From Nemertoderma westbladi (Eukaryota; Xenacoelomorpha; Nemertodermatida; Nemertodermatidae), in NCBI GenBank assembly GCA_032718475.1, contig JAUCBJ010001698.1, positions 1 to 64,000 of the forward strand: a stretch of 64,000 nt of DNA, written 5' to 3'. Position numbers and translations under genes: made by a program. Of this stretch, positions 14,101-29,100 are shown piece after piece. The notes under the pieces were generated by a model. It worked only from the letters and a program-made list of their open reading frames with translations, was not told the DNA's origin and made no database searches. Each line of letters opens with the position of its first letter. The first letter of the stretch is position 1.

Positions 14101-17100
14101 GAACGCGTAAACTCCTTCGTAGGCGCGTCCAGGGTAATAGCGATGGCGTGACTCACAATGTAAATCCGCATTCTCTTCCCAAGCTCGGATGTAGCGCAGG
14201 GTAATCATCTCATCTACGCTTTCCAGATCGCGGTTAAAAGGGCAATCAAAACTGGCATGTCCTTTAAGTTGACAATGATGGCATTGAGTCATAAATTGGG
14301 GGCAGACTGCGAAAATGTGCGAGTTATTGAGTCTGCAATAAGCACAATAGATCTCCATCATCGGTTGTTCATGGAAATAGGAGCAGGGTACGTGTGAGTC
14401 CATAGGGGTGAAATGATCTCTCGATGCGCATAATCGGCAACGTTTTCGAGAAACATAGTTGGCGTGCCGATAATCGTATGCGGTGAGACATTGTGGACCT
14501 TGATACCATTCCAAGACGTAGTCGTTATCGCTGCTCCGGGGCGCTGTAGGCTGAATCTCCTCAGATTCTAAGCATATTGGTTCATCTTCCAATTGCATAG
14601 CTGAGGTAGGTGCGGCTGTCTCCGCAAGCGAACCCACTGTCTGAACTTCCACGACAGAATAACCCGTGGGTATTCGAGGTCTTTGTATAACAGATGAATG
14701 TAAGTTCTGTATACAGACGTCCTTAAAAAGGGCGAATCCCGTGCTGTCTAACTTCTCCGCAGCTGAGTCTCTTAAGCTGAGCTTGGTCAGAGCGCGGTCC
14801 TTGAACTGACTATCAACGTTACGGAACGGAGTCAGAAAGCGCCGGAAACATTCGAAGCGGATGAATTTATTGTGTTCATCTAGCTTGGTGAGTTTGGTTC
14901 CAAGTATTAAGGGATGGGCGCGTATGGTACGACTGCACACATCGGCTAGCCAACCGGCAAGTGCGGCGTTTTCAAAGATCGTGTATATAGCTAAGGAGGG
15001 ACGAAGTGGAACGCTCATAAAGCTATACACGGCGCCAGGTGCGGTCAATGGTCCGTCAAAGTATAATCGAGAATAATGATCTCCATATACTTGTTGGTAG
15101 TTGATAGGATTTCCAACCTTGAAATTCCATCCGTGTTCTTGAAAGGCAAGGTGTCCGATGGAGGTTCGTTGTACTTTAGTGATGCCGCTGGGTGTATTTG
15201 CATACATAGTGCGGAAGAAACCTCGGCCTTCTGCCCAGGGAGCAATCAGCTGAGTATCGACGAAAGGGTATGGAATGTTCTCCATGTTCCGAAAGTCGTT
15301 TTGGAGATCTCCATAAACAGCTCAGCCGATTTTAAGGATTCTTTCGTTAAACAACATCTCGAGCACGGGCTGGGGTAACATCAATCCATCAATACCCATG
15401 GCCGGTTTGCGCTCGGTGTCAGTGACGTAACGCTGCGCGAGTTCGAATTGTCCATGTCGGAGTTTCTTTTGTATCTCGGTAAGGGTCTCAAAAGAATAAT
15501 CAATCACATCGGAACACGCTCGAGTAAATACGTGGGTAGAACCAGCTAGTCCTCGTATATGTATCATGCGCGTAGTTCCCAGTTCTCCAACCGGAACGCT
15601 ACCTTCGCTATCGTAAGTGACAACTCCATACATCTCGATAACGTTAAGAGTCTCATTCCACTCTTTAGTGGCGTTTTCTAGAGTCATTCCCACTGGATGC
15701 CACAAGGTAGCGCATTCGCTAGCATTAGGTAGATCTCTATACTTTAAATATTGTGTAGTATATGTTTCCACATCTCCATATCGTTGTATTCTTTCCTCCT
15801 CGAATAACACGTCGAGATTCCAGTGGGCTAATCGAGTTTTGATGAATCCATCAAGATTATACGGAGGTATTGTCTCTTTCTCTATTCTGGAAACATTATA
15901 GGGTTTTCAAAATGAGTTTACTTTCACTAACTGATCCAGATGTTTCTGTAGTTGTTCGAGTTCGACAAGATCGAGAGGATTTATGAGTGGTAGAAACTTC
16001 AGACTATGTGTAGGATCTTCCGGTTTTACCATGTAATATTGAGTTAGATTGACATAATAAGGATGATCTTTAATCCCATAAAACGAGTTCGGTAAAGGTC
16101 TAGCGCGTATGTTAACCTCGTGTACCATACGAACGGACAAGATCCGCTCTATTGTCCGGAGGTTCAACGAGTATACCATCGACACGAGCGGCCTCGATTG
16201 GCGGACGTTGCAACATGGGAGCGTCAGCGATAAGATCTCGAGATCTTAGGTTGATATCAACTGGTTGAGGTTGCGCCGTGGCGAAGAGTTTGTCTCCGAA
16301 ATGGGGAACCATCGAAGGATGAATGATGGTTTTAGAATAAAGATCAGTCATAAGGATTTGAGCTTCTGGCTGGGCTAAAGCTGCTTCTTCCCTCTCATCC
16401 ATTTCTATGTGTCTCTCCTCGAGCTGATTTTCCTCCGTTTGTCGTTGGAAACGCTCGTCCAGGAACTCTTGTAGAGAATAGGTTCGTCCAAGTTCGATGT
16501 CTTCCTCAAGGTTCTGGATTTCTCGATCGAACTGTTAGGCCTGGGGTTAAGCCTGGACGGTTGTACGGGTTAAACGGCGATATTAGATGACCGCGTCCTA
16601 ATCCGGCTAGGTAGGGTTGGCGAATATCTAGCGAGCCCACTACCGGAGTACCGCCGATTAATTGTTCGGGTAACACAAGATCTTTAAACAGTGAGTACAG
16701 TTCAGGGGGATCCATTATACTATTAGGATCAAGCGTTTGAGGTCTCACTAAGGAATGAGGAGGTCTGACCGAGTATTCCGGAACTCTGATCATTGGTTTG
16801 TTTAAGGATCGTTTGAGCCGAGCGAGCGTAGGTGATACATCGAACAGGTTTCGCTCGAAACTCCCATAAGTATATCGTGTAAAACTGTGTTTAGCGCAAC
16901 GTCTCCGCGGATGTTTATGTCTTTCCGTTTGCTGATTGGGTCTAGGGCATTCGTCGCAGTAATACCAAAGACGCACGTCCTGCAGGGGAAACGCGGGTGA
17001 TCATTCTCCAGTTTTACAATATTCCTCCATCTGTTCGAAGCTATCTGGGACGACAGGTAGCGGTCGATCGGCGGTAAGATACATCATAGTGAAATAGAGC

Positions 17101-20100
17101 CGTTTGAGTTCTATCATAGGGTCATGATGTATACCTTGAGGATATCGAGTTTCTAGATTTTGTTGACTGGCAATATTGAGATATGTTTCTCTCAGGAATT
17201 CCAGATAATCGTTGAAGTCGCTGCGTTTATCTGGCTCTTCAACGTTCTGTTTCGAATAGAATTCTCGTGTTCTATTCTCGGTTTATCGTTACGACTCCGC
17301 TGGGTATGATATTTAAATAAAACCATTTCCCTTTCGGTGTCTACATCGTCCGTATCGTGTAAATCGATAGGATGGCCAGTAGTTAAGAAGTCCATATACG
17401 TACCATTACGATGCGTATAGCGAGCGGTGAATTTTCTATAGTCCAATTCACGCATAAGTTGCTCCTGGGACATTGGCGGTTCGATATAACGACCATCGTC
17501 TTCCGTAGTAGTTGGACCAGCGTCGCCGCGTATTAAGCTATCAACAAACGCTTGTAAAGGTAGAGTATATCGCTCCCTGATACCAAGATCATCTTCTATC
17601 AACTCAGTCATATCTGCTATATGAGTTTATTAATATTATAATGAGTTTATATTTAGGCTAGTGGGCGTTGCTGCCTACCCCTCTCTGCCCCCGGACAGTG
17701 CAAGATCCTCAGCGCCGATGTACCGTCGTCGCTGTGTTTTCGCCAACGTGTAGCTACACAACGACAACGATAACCGGCACAAGTCACTCCACTGTCCGTC
17801 CCAAAGGCTTAGATTTACTTCAGGTTCTTATGGCAGAGTTAGGGCTACTTTCACAATTGCGACTCGCTACTGTAAACACACTTTAGTAGTAACATTCACC
17901 TATAAACGTACAAATTCCACACAACTGTCACAGATTGTACACATTCGGGCCATTTGTCCGTTAGTCAGTGCCTTCCAGAATGTCACGTTATTATTATGTA
18001 TCCTTGGATACTAGCAGTGTGCTATTTATTCCCTATGCTATTCAATGGGGCAAGCTTTCTATTGTTCTTTTTAACTCACCTCTAATTCTAGCGTGGTTGT
18101 TGCTATGGTGACATTATGGAAAGCTAGCAGTAGCATTAGGGTAATTCTCATGCATACAGATCTGGGATGCTATTTAATAGTAATTCTTTAATTGTCAATA
18201 TCCCCTTTATACATGATTTTATAAATTTTATCGGCAATTGACTATCTATTGGAGATTCTCGCACACTAATACACTTAATAGGGTGAATCTCCGCTCCCAT
18301 ATCTATTAATTAATGGAATTTTGGGAATGTTATAAATTGTATAAAATGACAATTTATCAAATTCATTAAAAGAGATGAATTAGAATTTATTCCCGTAAAT
18401 TTTATTATTTAATATTAAAATAGACACAATTTTATTCCAGAACATGTCTGGGAACTGGGATCCTTGATTCTAGGAATTTTGTCCTTTTAAGAGTATCGGT
18501 AAGTGCTACGATATCTTAATCGACTAGAATTTTAAAGGATCTGAAATTTGACAGATTTTATAAATATTAATGGTTAATATTTAGGATGGGCACGGGTTTA
18601 TTCCAGAACATGTCTGGGGACGTTAACCACTGATTCTAAAATTTTGTCTTTCAAGTATATCGGTGGGTGCCACGATATCTTAATCGACTAGAATTACAGA
18701 TGGTCAAAGGGTTTAACAGATTTATTTTGAGTTATACGCTACTGTTAAATGGACATCACGCTACTATATGTATTATTTAATATACGGTATGAGAGCAATA
18801 TCGCACGAAGCAATGTCAGTGTGAAGAGGCAAGTCGTTTCCAAGGTCTACCCAGAGCTTGGTTTAGCCGAGACACGAGGATCTGAATTTTTCATTCCTAA
18901 TACTCTACTTTACCAATAATACTTGAATATAGTAGGAGCTTTATTGTACTTTAATAAGTACGGATATTTCATCTTACTGTAATCACGTATTTGTAATGTA
19001 ATACGGACAGTAAGGAAAGAGAAAAGAATTATTTCTCGCCATCGCACTAAATATATAATATATAAGTAATTAAGTAATAAACACTAATATATTGCACTAA
19101 TCTACTAAATAATCGCTAAAATAACATTCTACTAAATAAAATTAAAGAAAACGATTATAATAAAATTACATAATAATACATACATAATATAAAATAATAA
19201 AAATATATGAAATAATATAGTCACACACCCACTCCAGACGCTGTTACGTTGGGGAGTCCCTAGATGTTTGTTGGATTAGGGAGGTGGTCGTGGGAAGAGT
19301 ATCTTGCTTTCCATAGTTTCTGGAGAGTTCTCTGTCTCTTTCCAGTAAACATAAACGACCAACTGGGCGATTGAGCTGTTGCGTCTCGAAGACAATTCCC
19401 GGCTTCTTAAAGTTACGTCGCATGACGATGAGTTCTACCGATCGCACTAAACCATCGTCCGAGATATGAGTCTCGATGATACGACCTGTCTGCCACCGCT
19501 TACGTGGAAGGTCTGAATCCACAATAAGGACCATGTCTCCAGCGCTGACGTTTTCTTGCTGCGCAAACCACTTAGTTCGAAGTTGTAGCATGGGCAGATA
19601 ATGTTTTTCGAAATGGTCAGCGAAACGACGGGATAACAACTGCATAAGTTGCCAAGTTTGCTGGCAGTATTCGTCTCCGTCTGTGATTTCCGATCGTGGG
19701 AGCATGGCTACAGGTTTTTTCAGTAGGAAGTGCGCGGGTGTTAGCACTTCCAGGGAATCTGGACTCGATGAGACTGGCATAAGCGGTCTCTCGTTGAGAT
19801 AGGCGGCGATTTCCTCCATTAACGTCCGCAAAAGTTCGTTGGTGAGATATGCGCGGCATGGCACTATAAAGTGAAATGCGGTCTTCATGCTCCTGATTAA
19901 TCTCTCCCAACTTCCTCCCCACCAAGGGGCATCGGCGGCGTTGAAGGTCCAGCTAGATGCTGTTATCCTTAGCTGATCGTCCACCTGTCTTTGGTTCCAA
20001 TCTTTGACGTAAGCCTTGATTTCATTGTTGGCACCAATGAAGTTCGTTCCCTTATCAGATTTCATCGTGTTACTAGTTCCAAAGCGAGCGATCTGTCGGC

Positions 20101-23100
20101 GTAAGCTCAAGATGAAGCTATTGGTAGATAAATCGTTCACCATATCGAGATGGATAGCTCTACAAGTCATACAGACAAAGATGACACACCATCTCTTGAC
20201 TATAGTCCTAGCACGATATACTTCAATAGGGCCAAATATATCTACACCGGTATTAGTGAAGGGTGGTTCATAGAAGCTTACTCGTTCCCTAGGTAATTCT
20301 GCCTCTTGCTGTGTTAAAGGCCTACTGAATGCTTTCCTACAGGGTATGCAGTTCCTAAGAACTTGGTTCAGAGCTCTACGGGGTTTATAAAAATAATAGC
20401 GGGTTCGAATTTCGCTAAGAACTCGTTCTCTACCAGCATGATAAAGCTTACTGTGAACATCTACAATCATCTTGATTTGTATTTCAAGATTTCTAATGAG
20501 TATGGGAAACTTAGTGTCAAAGGATAATGGAGCATTAGTTAGTCTTCCTCCAACGCGTATTAACCCATCTATCATTGTGCTAGAGAAACGATCCCTTAAG
20601 CGCATCTGTGGATTTCTCAACAACAGGAAATACTTATCGGAATCCTCATAGCATTGCAGGAGTCTCAGTATCTGCTTATTGCTTTCTTCATGCTCCTGGT
20701 AACTGATCTTCTCCTTCAGAAACCTGTCGGATATCTTGTATTTGGGAGTATCTTTAACAACATGGACCTGTGCAGATGTCAGTGGAGCAGTATCACTAGT
20801 GGTCTTCGTCCTGGAGTAGCGATGATGAAAACATCGCTTTAAATATGTAACGGCTTTACAGAGCCGATTCCAGGAACTACAGTGATGTATCGCTCTCTGC
20901 AGGAGGAGTGAGAGTCCTTGCGAGACGTCTGGCGTTCCAGATTTCCAATCTCTCTCTGTGATTTCCACAACAGACTTATTTGTGGCGGGGGATTGTGGAT
21001 CCAAAGCATCGTCTCCGGAAGTGTGTAGTACCGACAGATCTATCACAGGTTTAAATAACTTCGATTTACTCGCCCGGGTTTTAGGTTTGACTTTCTCCGC
21101 TCCCTTGGCCTGTCTAATCTCCGCCGTAGTAAGATAAGGAGGCCATTCATCTTCTTCTTTGCTTAGGAAGTCGGGTCCACCTAACCAGTCTGGAGTATCT
21201 ATCAGTTCTTGTGGAGTTGCTCCCCTGGAGGCGATGTCTGCTGGATTAATCGTTCCGGGGCAATGTCTCCATTGACCTATCTTCGTGCGACTGAGGATAA
21301 TGGCTACTCTGTTGGTAACAAAGACGCTGAACTGACAGACTTCATTGGTTATATACTCCAACACGAGTAAAGCATCGGTCCAATAAACAGTTTTCTCCAG
21401 TGGATAGTCGATCTGTTCTGTTACATTCCGGCCGATGGCTGTAGCGTATAGAGCCGCTTTTAACTCCGCTCGAGGAACCTTCAACTTGTGGTTAATCAAG
21501 GCCTTAGAGGTAACCAAGGCGACTTTGATTCCATCCGGAGTTTCAACTCTCAGGTAGGCTACTATACCTATTCCCATATCGCTGGCGTCTCCAAACACAT
21601 GGAGTTGATAGGAATACGTAGGGAGAACATGACCAAAATATGAACGGGAAATTATAAAGTTCTCGATGGCTGGTAGAGAATCTTCCCATTTCATCCACTT
21701 CTTTAATAGTTCTCCCTTAAGTGGATCGTCCCATGAGTGGTTTTCAAGCCACATTTGCTGTACTAAACTCCGAGCAATCAATATAACTGGGCTAATAAAT
21801 CCCAATGGATCGAAATAAGTGCTCAGGATACTTAAACAAATCCGTTTAGTCCAAACTGGATTATCTCGCTGTTTTAGCTGAAAAAACAGGATATCTCTCT
21901 CTGTGTCCCATTTCAAACCAAGAGTCTTGGTTTCTGGAAGATCGTCTTTGATTAGGTCTAGATCTTTCGCTCCTCGGTCTTCTACTGGAATCAATTCCAG
22001 AAACTCATGGGAGTTGCTGGTGAATTTAGTCAATCGAAATCCACCTCTTTTCAAGCACTCTACCGTCCCTTTGGTGACGTCAATGGCTTCTTCCACTGAT
22101 GGGAGGGACTTTAAATTGTTGTCCATGTATATATCCCGTTTGATGTTGACGATCACCTCTTTAGAGAAGGCGTCCCGGTTGTCATCAGCAGTGGTCCGCA
22201 CCACTGAGCAGACGTTTGAAGGGCTTGAGATGATCCCAAAAGCCTGGATGGTCATCCAGTACTCCACCGGTTTCTGATTGAGGTCTCCTTCAGGCCACCA
22301 CAGAAATCGTAGGCTGTCGCGATCCCTTTCCAGCGCCTTAACTTGTAAGAACATGCCTTCTATATCCGAAGCAAAAGCAATCGAATATTGTCGTAATCTT
22401 AAGAGTATTCCCAACAAGGATTGGAGTAAGTTGGGTCCAGGCAATAACTCGGAATTAAGTGATTAGCCCATGTAGAGGGCGGAGCCGTCAAATACTACAC
22501 GGACTTCATGGGGTTTACCGGGTTTGGGAACGTAATGATGTGTTAGATAGTACGTCCTCTCAGTTATGGGTGTTTCTTCCGGTACTCGCTCCGCGTATCC
22601 TTTGTTAATAAATTTCTTCAACTGAATCTTGTACATTTCCTTAGCTGAAGCATTTGCCGTAAGGCGTCGATGTAGTTGCGCAATTCTTTTCTCCGCCAAG
22701 GGTCGGTTGTTTACGAATTTAGGTTCCCGTTTTCGAAATGGTAGACCGATTTCATATCTACCTTGATCTTTAAGAAAACGTGTAGTTGTCTCCTGGATCT
22801 GTTTGGCTCTTTCTTCTTCTACCGATAGGGCCTTATCGTAGGAATTGGGCTCTACGGCCTCTTGAGTAAAGAATCGTACGGCGTGTTCATCCCGAGTTTT
22901 CACGTTGTAGCGATCTATTACGTCATTCAGTTCGTCGTTATAGTTGACTTGTCCTGATGGACGAATGAGTTGACATAGGTTCACTTGGTTTTGCCAAGTT
23001 TCGTTTTCCGTAAGGAGGTCGATGGTATGGTGTATGGTGTTCCCTCAGTTGGGTCATCCACCTCACTGCTCTCCACTTCCCATCACTTACTTGGTAGACC

Positions 23101-26100
23101 CGTTCTTTGGGTAATCTTTCCATGAGAGTTCTACGGGAAGGGCCAGTAAAGTACCAACCTACTCTAGTTCTTCCCGCATAGACTTGTAATGGTTGCGGTT
23201 GAGCACGCCGTTTCTCCAATGTCTCAAGCGCCTCATGCGCATTTTGGCCGATGAGTATTTGCACTCCAGGGTAGTCTGTGTTCAATCTAGGTATCTTAAG
23301 CTGCTGGGTGCAATCATCCTCGTCCCAGTTATAAGGTTCCACTTGGCTGGTAGCGAAGTTCTTTATCGCCACCATTTTTACTGACCTTATACTGTGTTCT
23401 CCTAGTTCATCCTGGGGGGTGGACAACGCACCTACATAGTAATCTGCAATTACTGTAGATTTCCAAACCTGCATAATTCCTGACATGTTTAACTTAGTTC
23501 GGAACTTGGGTTGTCCAGCAAAGATGTCTTCGGCTAGTTCTTTGTCGATGAATGTTCCTGTGCTGCCGGAGTCAAGAAGGGCGTTCACTATATAGCTTTT
23601 TCGTGGCCCGTGGACTCTCACCTGCACTACGGGAAATTCTCGGATTCCTACATTGGAAGTTGGTGCTTTCCAAGATGGTTGTCGGTCGGGAGTAGTTAGG
23701 GGGGGCTCACTGTCGGTGTCCTTTTCATACGTAAGTGCTCGATACACTGCGGTATTTATTAGGTAACAGGATTCGTCTTCGTCGGAGAATTCGTCCGTAT
23801 AGAATCCTTCCATCTCAGAACTTTGGTCAGTGTCGTTCACATCACTGAATTGGACATGTAGTTCGGACTCACTTACCTGACTCGGGCTGTTTCGTTCGAA
23901 TTCAGTGTGCAACAAGATATGATGCTTTGCGCCGCACTTGGCACACCTTGCGTCGGAGTAACAGGTTCGCCGTTGGTGTCCTTGTCTGAGGCAATTATAA
24001 CACAACCGCTTATCCTACATGACTTCACGTCTATCTTTTAATGATTTCTTTAGGAATTCATCACACACATTCAAACGGTGGGGCCCGTCACATAGCACAC
24101 ATTTCGGTTTGATGTTACTTACCTTATTCTGAGTAACGTTGTGTACACTCGTTCTTTCCTCGGGCTTTCTTACATGAATTCTCTTAGGAGACGTAGGAGG
24201 AGTTTTTCTTAACTGTTCTCTCCTGTCATTGGTTCGAGACTTGAATTTACCTACGTCTTTAGGCGTTTTGTTGACATAGTAAGATCTTTCAGCTGTCTTC
24301 TTCTTGAGAAGCCTGGCTTTCACCATCGTCGGTATAACACACTGGTGTTACCTTTCTCCTAGAAACGGGTTTCTCACTTACCTTATTTTCCGTTGTCTTC
24401 TCTCTGGACTGCTTTAGGAGCTGTAGTTTTACCTCGCCATCCAAGAATGACATGAGATCAGCCATGGTAGGGTCTCGTCGTTGTTGTTCCATCATATATA
24501 ACACTTTCTTGTCCCAGCGTGTACCTACTCCACCCTTTGGTAAAGTAGAGGCCACAGCTCCAATAACCATAGAACTCTGATATTCATGAGACTTACCTAG
24601 CCAATCTAATTGTCTACAGATCTCCTGAATCTCATCGGAAAACTCTATAATCCCGCTGCTAATGAACTTTCGGGGCGCTACTAATTTTGCATACAAATAC
24701 CTAGCTATGTTATTCCTATTACCATACCTGATATTTAATGTATCCCAAAATGTATCCTAATGTTATCTTTGTAATATTCATTAAAAGGTAACCATTTCAT
24801 CTCATCTCCATTGAACTTGACGATCTCTCCCACCTTTACCGCTTGACGGGCTTCGGTTCTAGCCATTTGACGCGTAAAACTTTCTTGGGCCATCGTATTA
24901 TTTAATATCGAGTTATCGGTATATAAATTTCTCGGATTATGATCAGGTCTATATGGAATATCATTGTCAACAGGTTTATAATTACCCTTAATAGGGTTTA
25001 CTATAGGAGTTTCTACTTCACTAGCAGTATAGATGCGTGTAGGCTCCACACCTTGCGCATGAAATACTTCAGACCTAACAGGTTGACACATTGTTACAGG
25101 GGGTGGTAGTATACCCTTTTGTATATTTACCAATTTATCGCGTTCTAACGCGATATTCTGCTGCACTTCTTGCAACTCTAACCTACTCTCTCTGACTGTT
25201 CCCTTTAACTGCTGAACAGTCCCTTCCATCTCCCGGACCTGTTGAGAGGAACACAAACGGTGTTCTCTCAGCTGCCTGAGCAGGAGACCCATCTCCCGCC
25301 GTCCTTCTTCCACCCACTCGACCGCCGAAGCGGGAGGCGCCAACATAGTAGCGGATAGACGAGGGACAACGGGCGACAAATCATTGATATTTCGCTCGGA
25401 GTCCAGAACAGGAACTGTCCCAGAGGCAGTTCTGTTGGGCACAGGTAATTTAGTACTGTGCAAAGGGAGTTTAGGGGTAGGTTCCGGGAGTACAGGTGTC
25501 TCTATCACCGAAGGGGTGGCTTCGAGAACAGGCCTAATTATTTCAGGCTCATCTACTATAGTAGGAAGTCTTTTTACTTTTAATTTGGTCTGTGGGTTCT
25601 GTACTACCTAAGTCTGTGCTAGCTAGTTGCCTTCTCACAGTTGGGGGCAAATCAGGCAATTTCTGACAGTGGGGCGTTCTTCTACGCCTGCTGAGAAGAG
25701 ATCTATTTGCTCTGCCTTCAGGATCTGTTGTATCGCCTTCATCCGATGATGAATAGCCCTGTCTCTTGGGGGTGGATCGACTTATCATCTGCATTTGACT
25801 AGCTGTTAACTGCTTATCTATGTATTCTTGCGTCTCTTGCAGATTTTCCAGCTCTAGTTGGGTGGTCTCTTCAGACGCTCTCCTTTCTGCTTCTGCCACT
25901 GCCTCTGCCGCTTTTCTTTCCGCTTCAGCTGCTGCCACTGCCGCTTTTCTTTCCACTTCTGCCGCTTTTCTTTCCGCTTCGGCCACTGCCACCGCCGCTT
26001 TTCTTTTCGCTTCTGCCTCTGCCGCTGCTGCTGTCTTTCTGTCTTCTATACGTTTTTTCTTCACTTGTTCTTCTTGGACTCTAGCGATGCGGAGGCGTTC

Positions 26101-29100
26101 ATCAAATTTAGCTTGGTTTGCAGCTAACATTTCCGCATCTATTGCGTCCAACACAAGCTTGGCTCCTTCACTATTAGGGCGAAGTCCAGCCAGCCGTCTC
26201 CTCAACTCTTCATCTCCTAGAAATCTTTGATAGTCTGACAGATAGATGTCAATAGCGTCCCTCGTCTGCGGTTTCTCTGCTGTCGCTTCACTTTCCACTT
26301 GAGAGAAGGTAGCGTATGTTGATTCTCCATGGGCTGAGCGCTCAGCCAACTGAGATTTCCACTGGGTGGTTCCTTGAACTTTGAGACTCACCCGCTGGAA
26401 CCAAGTCTTCACGGCAACTTGCAACGACGTGTCTTGTTTTCTTTTCGAAGCCTCCTCAAAGGCCGATAGGATTAGTCTGATTCTTAGAATTCTTTCTCTA
26501 ACTTGATAAAGCAGCTCTCCCTTCTCTTGAGGTCCTTGGGGTTGTTGAAACAGTTGTTCTTCTAATCGCTCCAAAGAGCTGAAGAATCCCTGTACATATC
26601 CTGCTGCTGACCTCTTCCACACAGCTGGATCACTAGTGTCTTTTGTCACTCCCATCTTGTATATGTCTTCCCAGGCAGCTTCCGATAAGTCAAACGGGAG
26701 TCCGGGTCCGGGGAAGTTCCATTGCGACTCGACAATAGACTTCAGTTCCTCCTTGGTGTATCCCGCATAACTGTCCTTGGTTGATCGCCTACCTCTCGCC
26801 CAATCAATTTGGTGTTCCTCCACCGCAATCAATACCTTAGTGAGTACGGCTGCAGGAAGAAGGAGAAGGGGATCCGAATAAACCGCATCTACCATCCTTG
26901 CTCCGTGTTCGGGTGTCAGCTCTACAGTATCCGAACTACTGGAGCTATCTGGTCGCTGAGAAATAAGTTCTCGGCTCGGGTGTTTCTGCTGTTTGACAGC
27001 TGCTTCTTGATCCCGCTTGACTTGAGCCCGAGTGCCTATGATAGACCTACGGTGTTGGACTAGCCTAGGGTCTGATACTACTACTGGAGGGATGATCTTT
27101 CTTATAGTAGGAGGTGAATTGAACTTCGGTCTCACACATTCCACACTCCTGTCTGGGTCACATATGGTTGTATCTAAGAGACTGTCTGACAGGTTTTGCT
27201 TTGTATCAGACATGTTTATTTGTACAGTTGAATGCCTACTGCTATATTACAGTTAATGCAAGTCTAATAATTCAGTATCAACTGTTAGCCTAGTAATTAA
27301 TTACCGATATCGTTACTCAGTGTAACGTGATATATATACAATATGTTACAATACCGGTATACACTTATAGTATATATATAAGTATTATTACAGACTAGGT
27401 TTGTCACAGAATACCGGTATATAATTTCAGCAAAAATATATAGATATATAATAAGCCTATCGTGAAACAGCTTATACTTATAATATATAAGTATAATTAT
27501 AGACTAGAATTAATTACAGAATACCGGTATATAATTTCAGCTTAGATTTATAGAATAAATATAATAAGCCTATTGTAAGTACCGGTATGTCAATTATTTT
27601 AGAAAAATTGAATTTCTGAATTTTTAAGGGTTACTTAGTTACTTTACTTGACTTTATTACCGTTATTTAAGCAGTAGTCCAACTGATATTAAGACCTAAT
27701 TGTTGTATGACAGGCCTACTATTTTATAAATCGGTTTGAGTTGATTTATAATATATATATACCCGTATAATGGGTTTTGTCAATGTTTGAAATAAATGTT
27801 ATTATTTCTGGGAAGGAGTCACTACACAGAAGCTATACGCTCTCAGTGAAGTGCTACTTGTTGGACACTAAAACAAATAATTCTAATTTGCCTAAGTTAC
27901 TTATTACTACAAATTACGTACAATTGCGGGGTGAGATTACAATCTCTAAGTAAACACAAAAATTACAAGTACGAATTTTTAGGGTAATTTTACAAGAAGT
28001 CTACAAACCAGCCTAACAAAGGGTTAGAATATCTGGTTATTACAACGGACAGGATACTACGGTATTTGAAAATAATACGCAGTAGTAAATATATTGCGTT
28101 GTCCAGATAGGAAAAATACCACCGTCTGACGACTTATAGCCATATCGCTATAAGTACTACGTTATGTTTCACGGAGTGTTCCTACCTAGAAGTTAATTAC
28201 CGCGGCCTACCAGAGCCAACATGCCTATTAACCACTTTACAACATAAATATACTGCCTACACACTAATTACCTTCGGAAAACACTGTACTCTAAACCCTA
28301 GATTAGGTACAAGTACTTGTATAACAAATAACCAGCAGTTAAATATACTTGTACAGCTAAAAGAACCACGGTATCTGCCGGAGTGACCAGAGCACAAAAT
28401 CTCCAGTCTTTACCTACGCCAAGCAGCCCTGATGTAGTACCGGGGTTAATTTAACTATAACGGTATGTATAACAAGCACAATTACTGTAGGAATAAACTT
28501 GGGGTTGTGAATGTTGCGAATAATCGCATAAACTCTGAATAATAAATATTGCGCTACGCGTACAGACTTCTCAAACAAAATACAGACAAAACGCTGGCAG
28601 ACCACTATCAAGCCTAAACAAACTACAGTATATGCAGACTCCGAAATGGTTAGTTAGTATGCGTTCTAACCTAGTAGCACGACTTATTCTTTCGGGGGGG
28701 ATTCACCTTACAACTCAAGATGCCCCCACGTTCCTAACTGGTACTTTATCGGACATACACTCTACACACACTGCAACCTCTTCAGACCTAACAACAGCCA
28801 GACAACAGTCCAGCCTACAAATTATCTGAATAAGAAATATTACGCTACCCGTACAGCCTACACAAACAAAATACAAACCAAACGCTGGCAGACTACTATC
28901 AAGCCTAAACAAACTACAATATATGCAGACTCCGAAATGGTTAGTTAGTATGCGTTCTAACCTAGTAGTACGACTTATTCTTTCGGGGGGGATTTACCTT
29001 ACAACTCAAGATGCCCACCACGTTCCTAACTAGTACTTTATCGGACATACACTCTACACACACGGCAATCTCTTCAGACCTAACAACAGTCAGACAACAG

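Larger units (their letters stand above)
13510..17611 (-). pseudogene. Element A 3' gene (zinc-knuckle Gag-like protein), broken copy
   Basis: This is the disrupted counterpart of element B's 3' gene at 45157-48882. It starts at 17611 and runs through several frames, with frameshifts near 17270, 16540 and 16150 and in-frame TGA at 17001-17003, 15907-15909 and 15322-15324. Homology to B by eye runs along the length: LKRLYFTMMYL / ISRLYHTMQYL, the CDEC and CAKH zinc-ligand pairs, THVFTR / LHVFSR, MLPQPVLEML / MLPKMVRNMI, PYPFVDT / PTPYVDT, then the knuckles. Its presence in two diverged elements shows it is a stable gene of this lineage. I recognise no family outside it. Confidence 0.85.

Noticed and set aside
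24015-24017. Programmed TAG readthrough between gag and pol in element A
   Set aside because: It lies before the zinc knuckle, element B has no stop there, and the same copy has other stops and frameshifts, so decay is the simpler explanation.
25820-26230. 136-codon plus-strand ORF rich in Ser/Ala/Phe
   Set aside because: Antisense reading of the Ala/Glu/Lys coiled-coil repeat of element A Gag.
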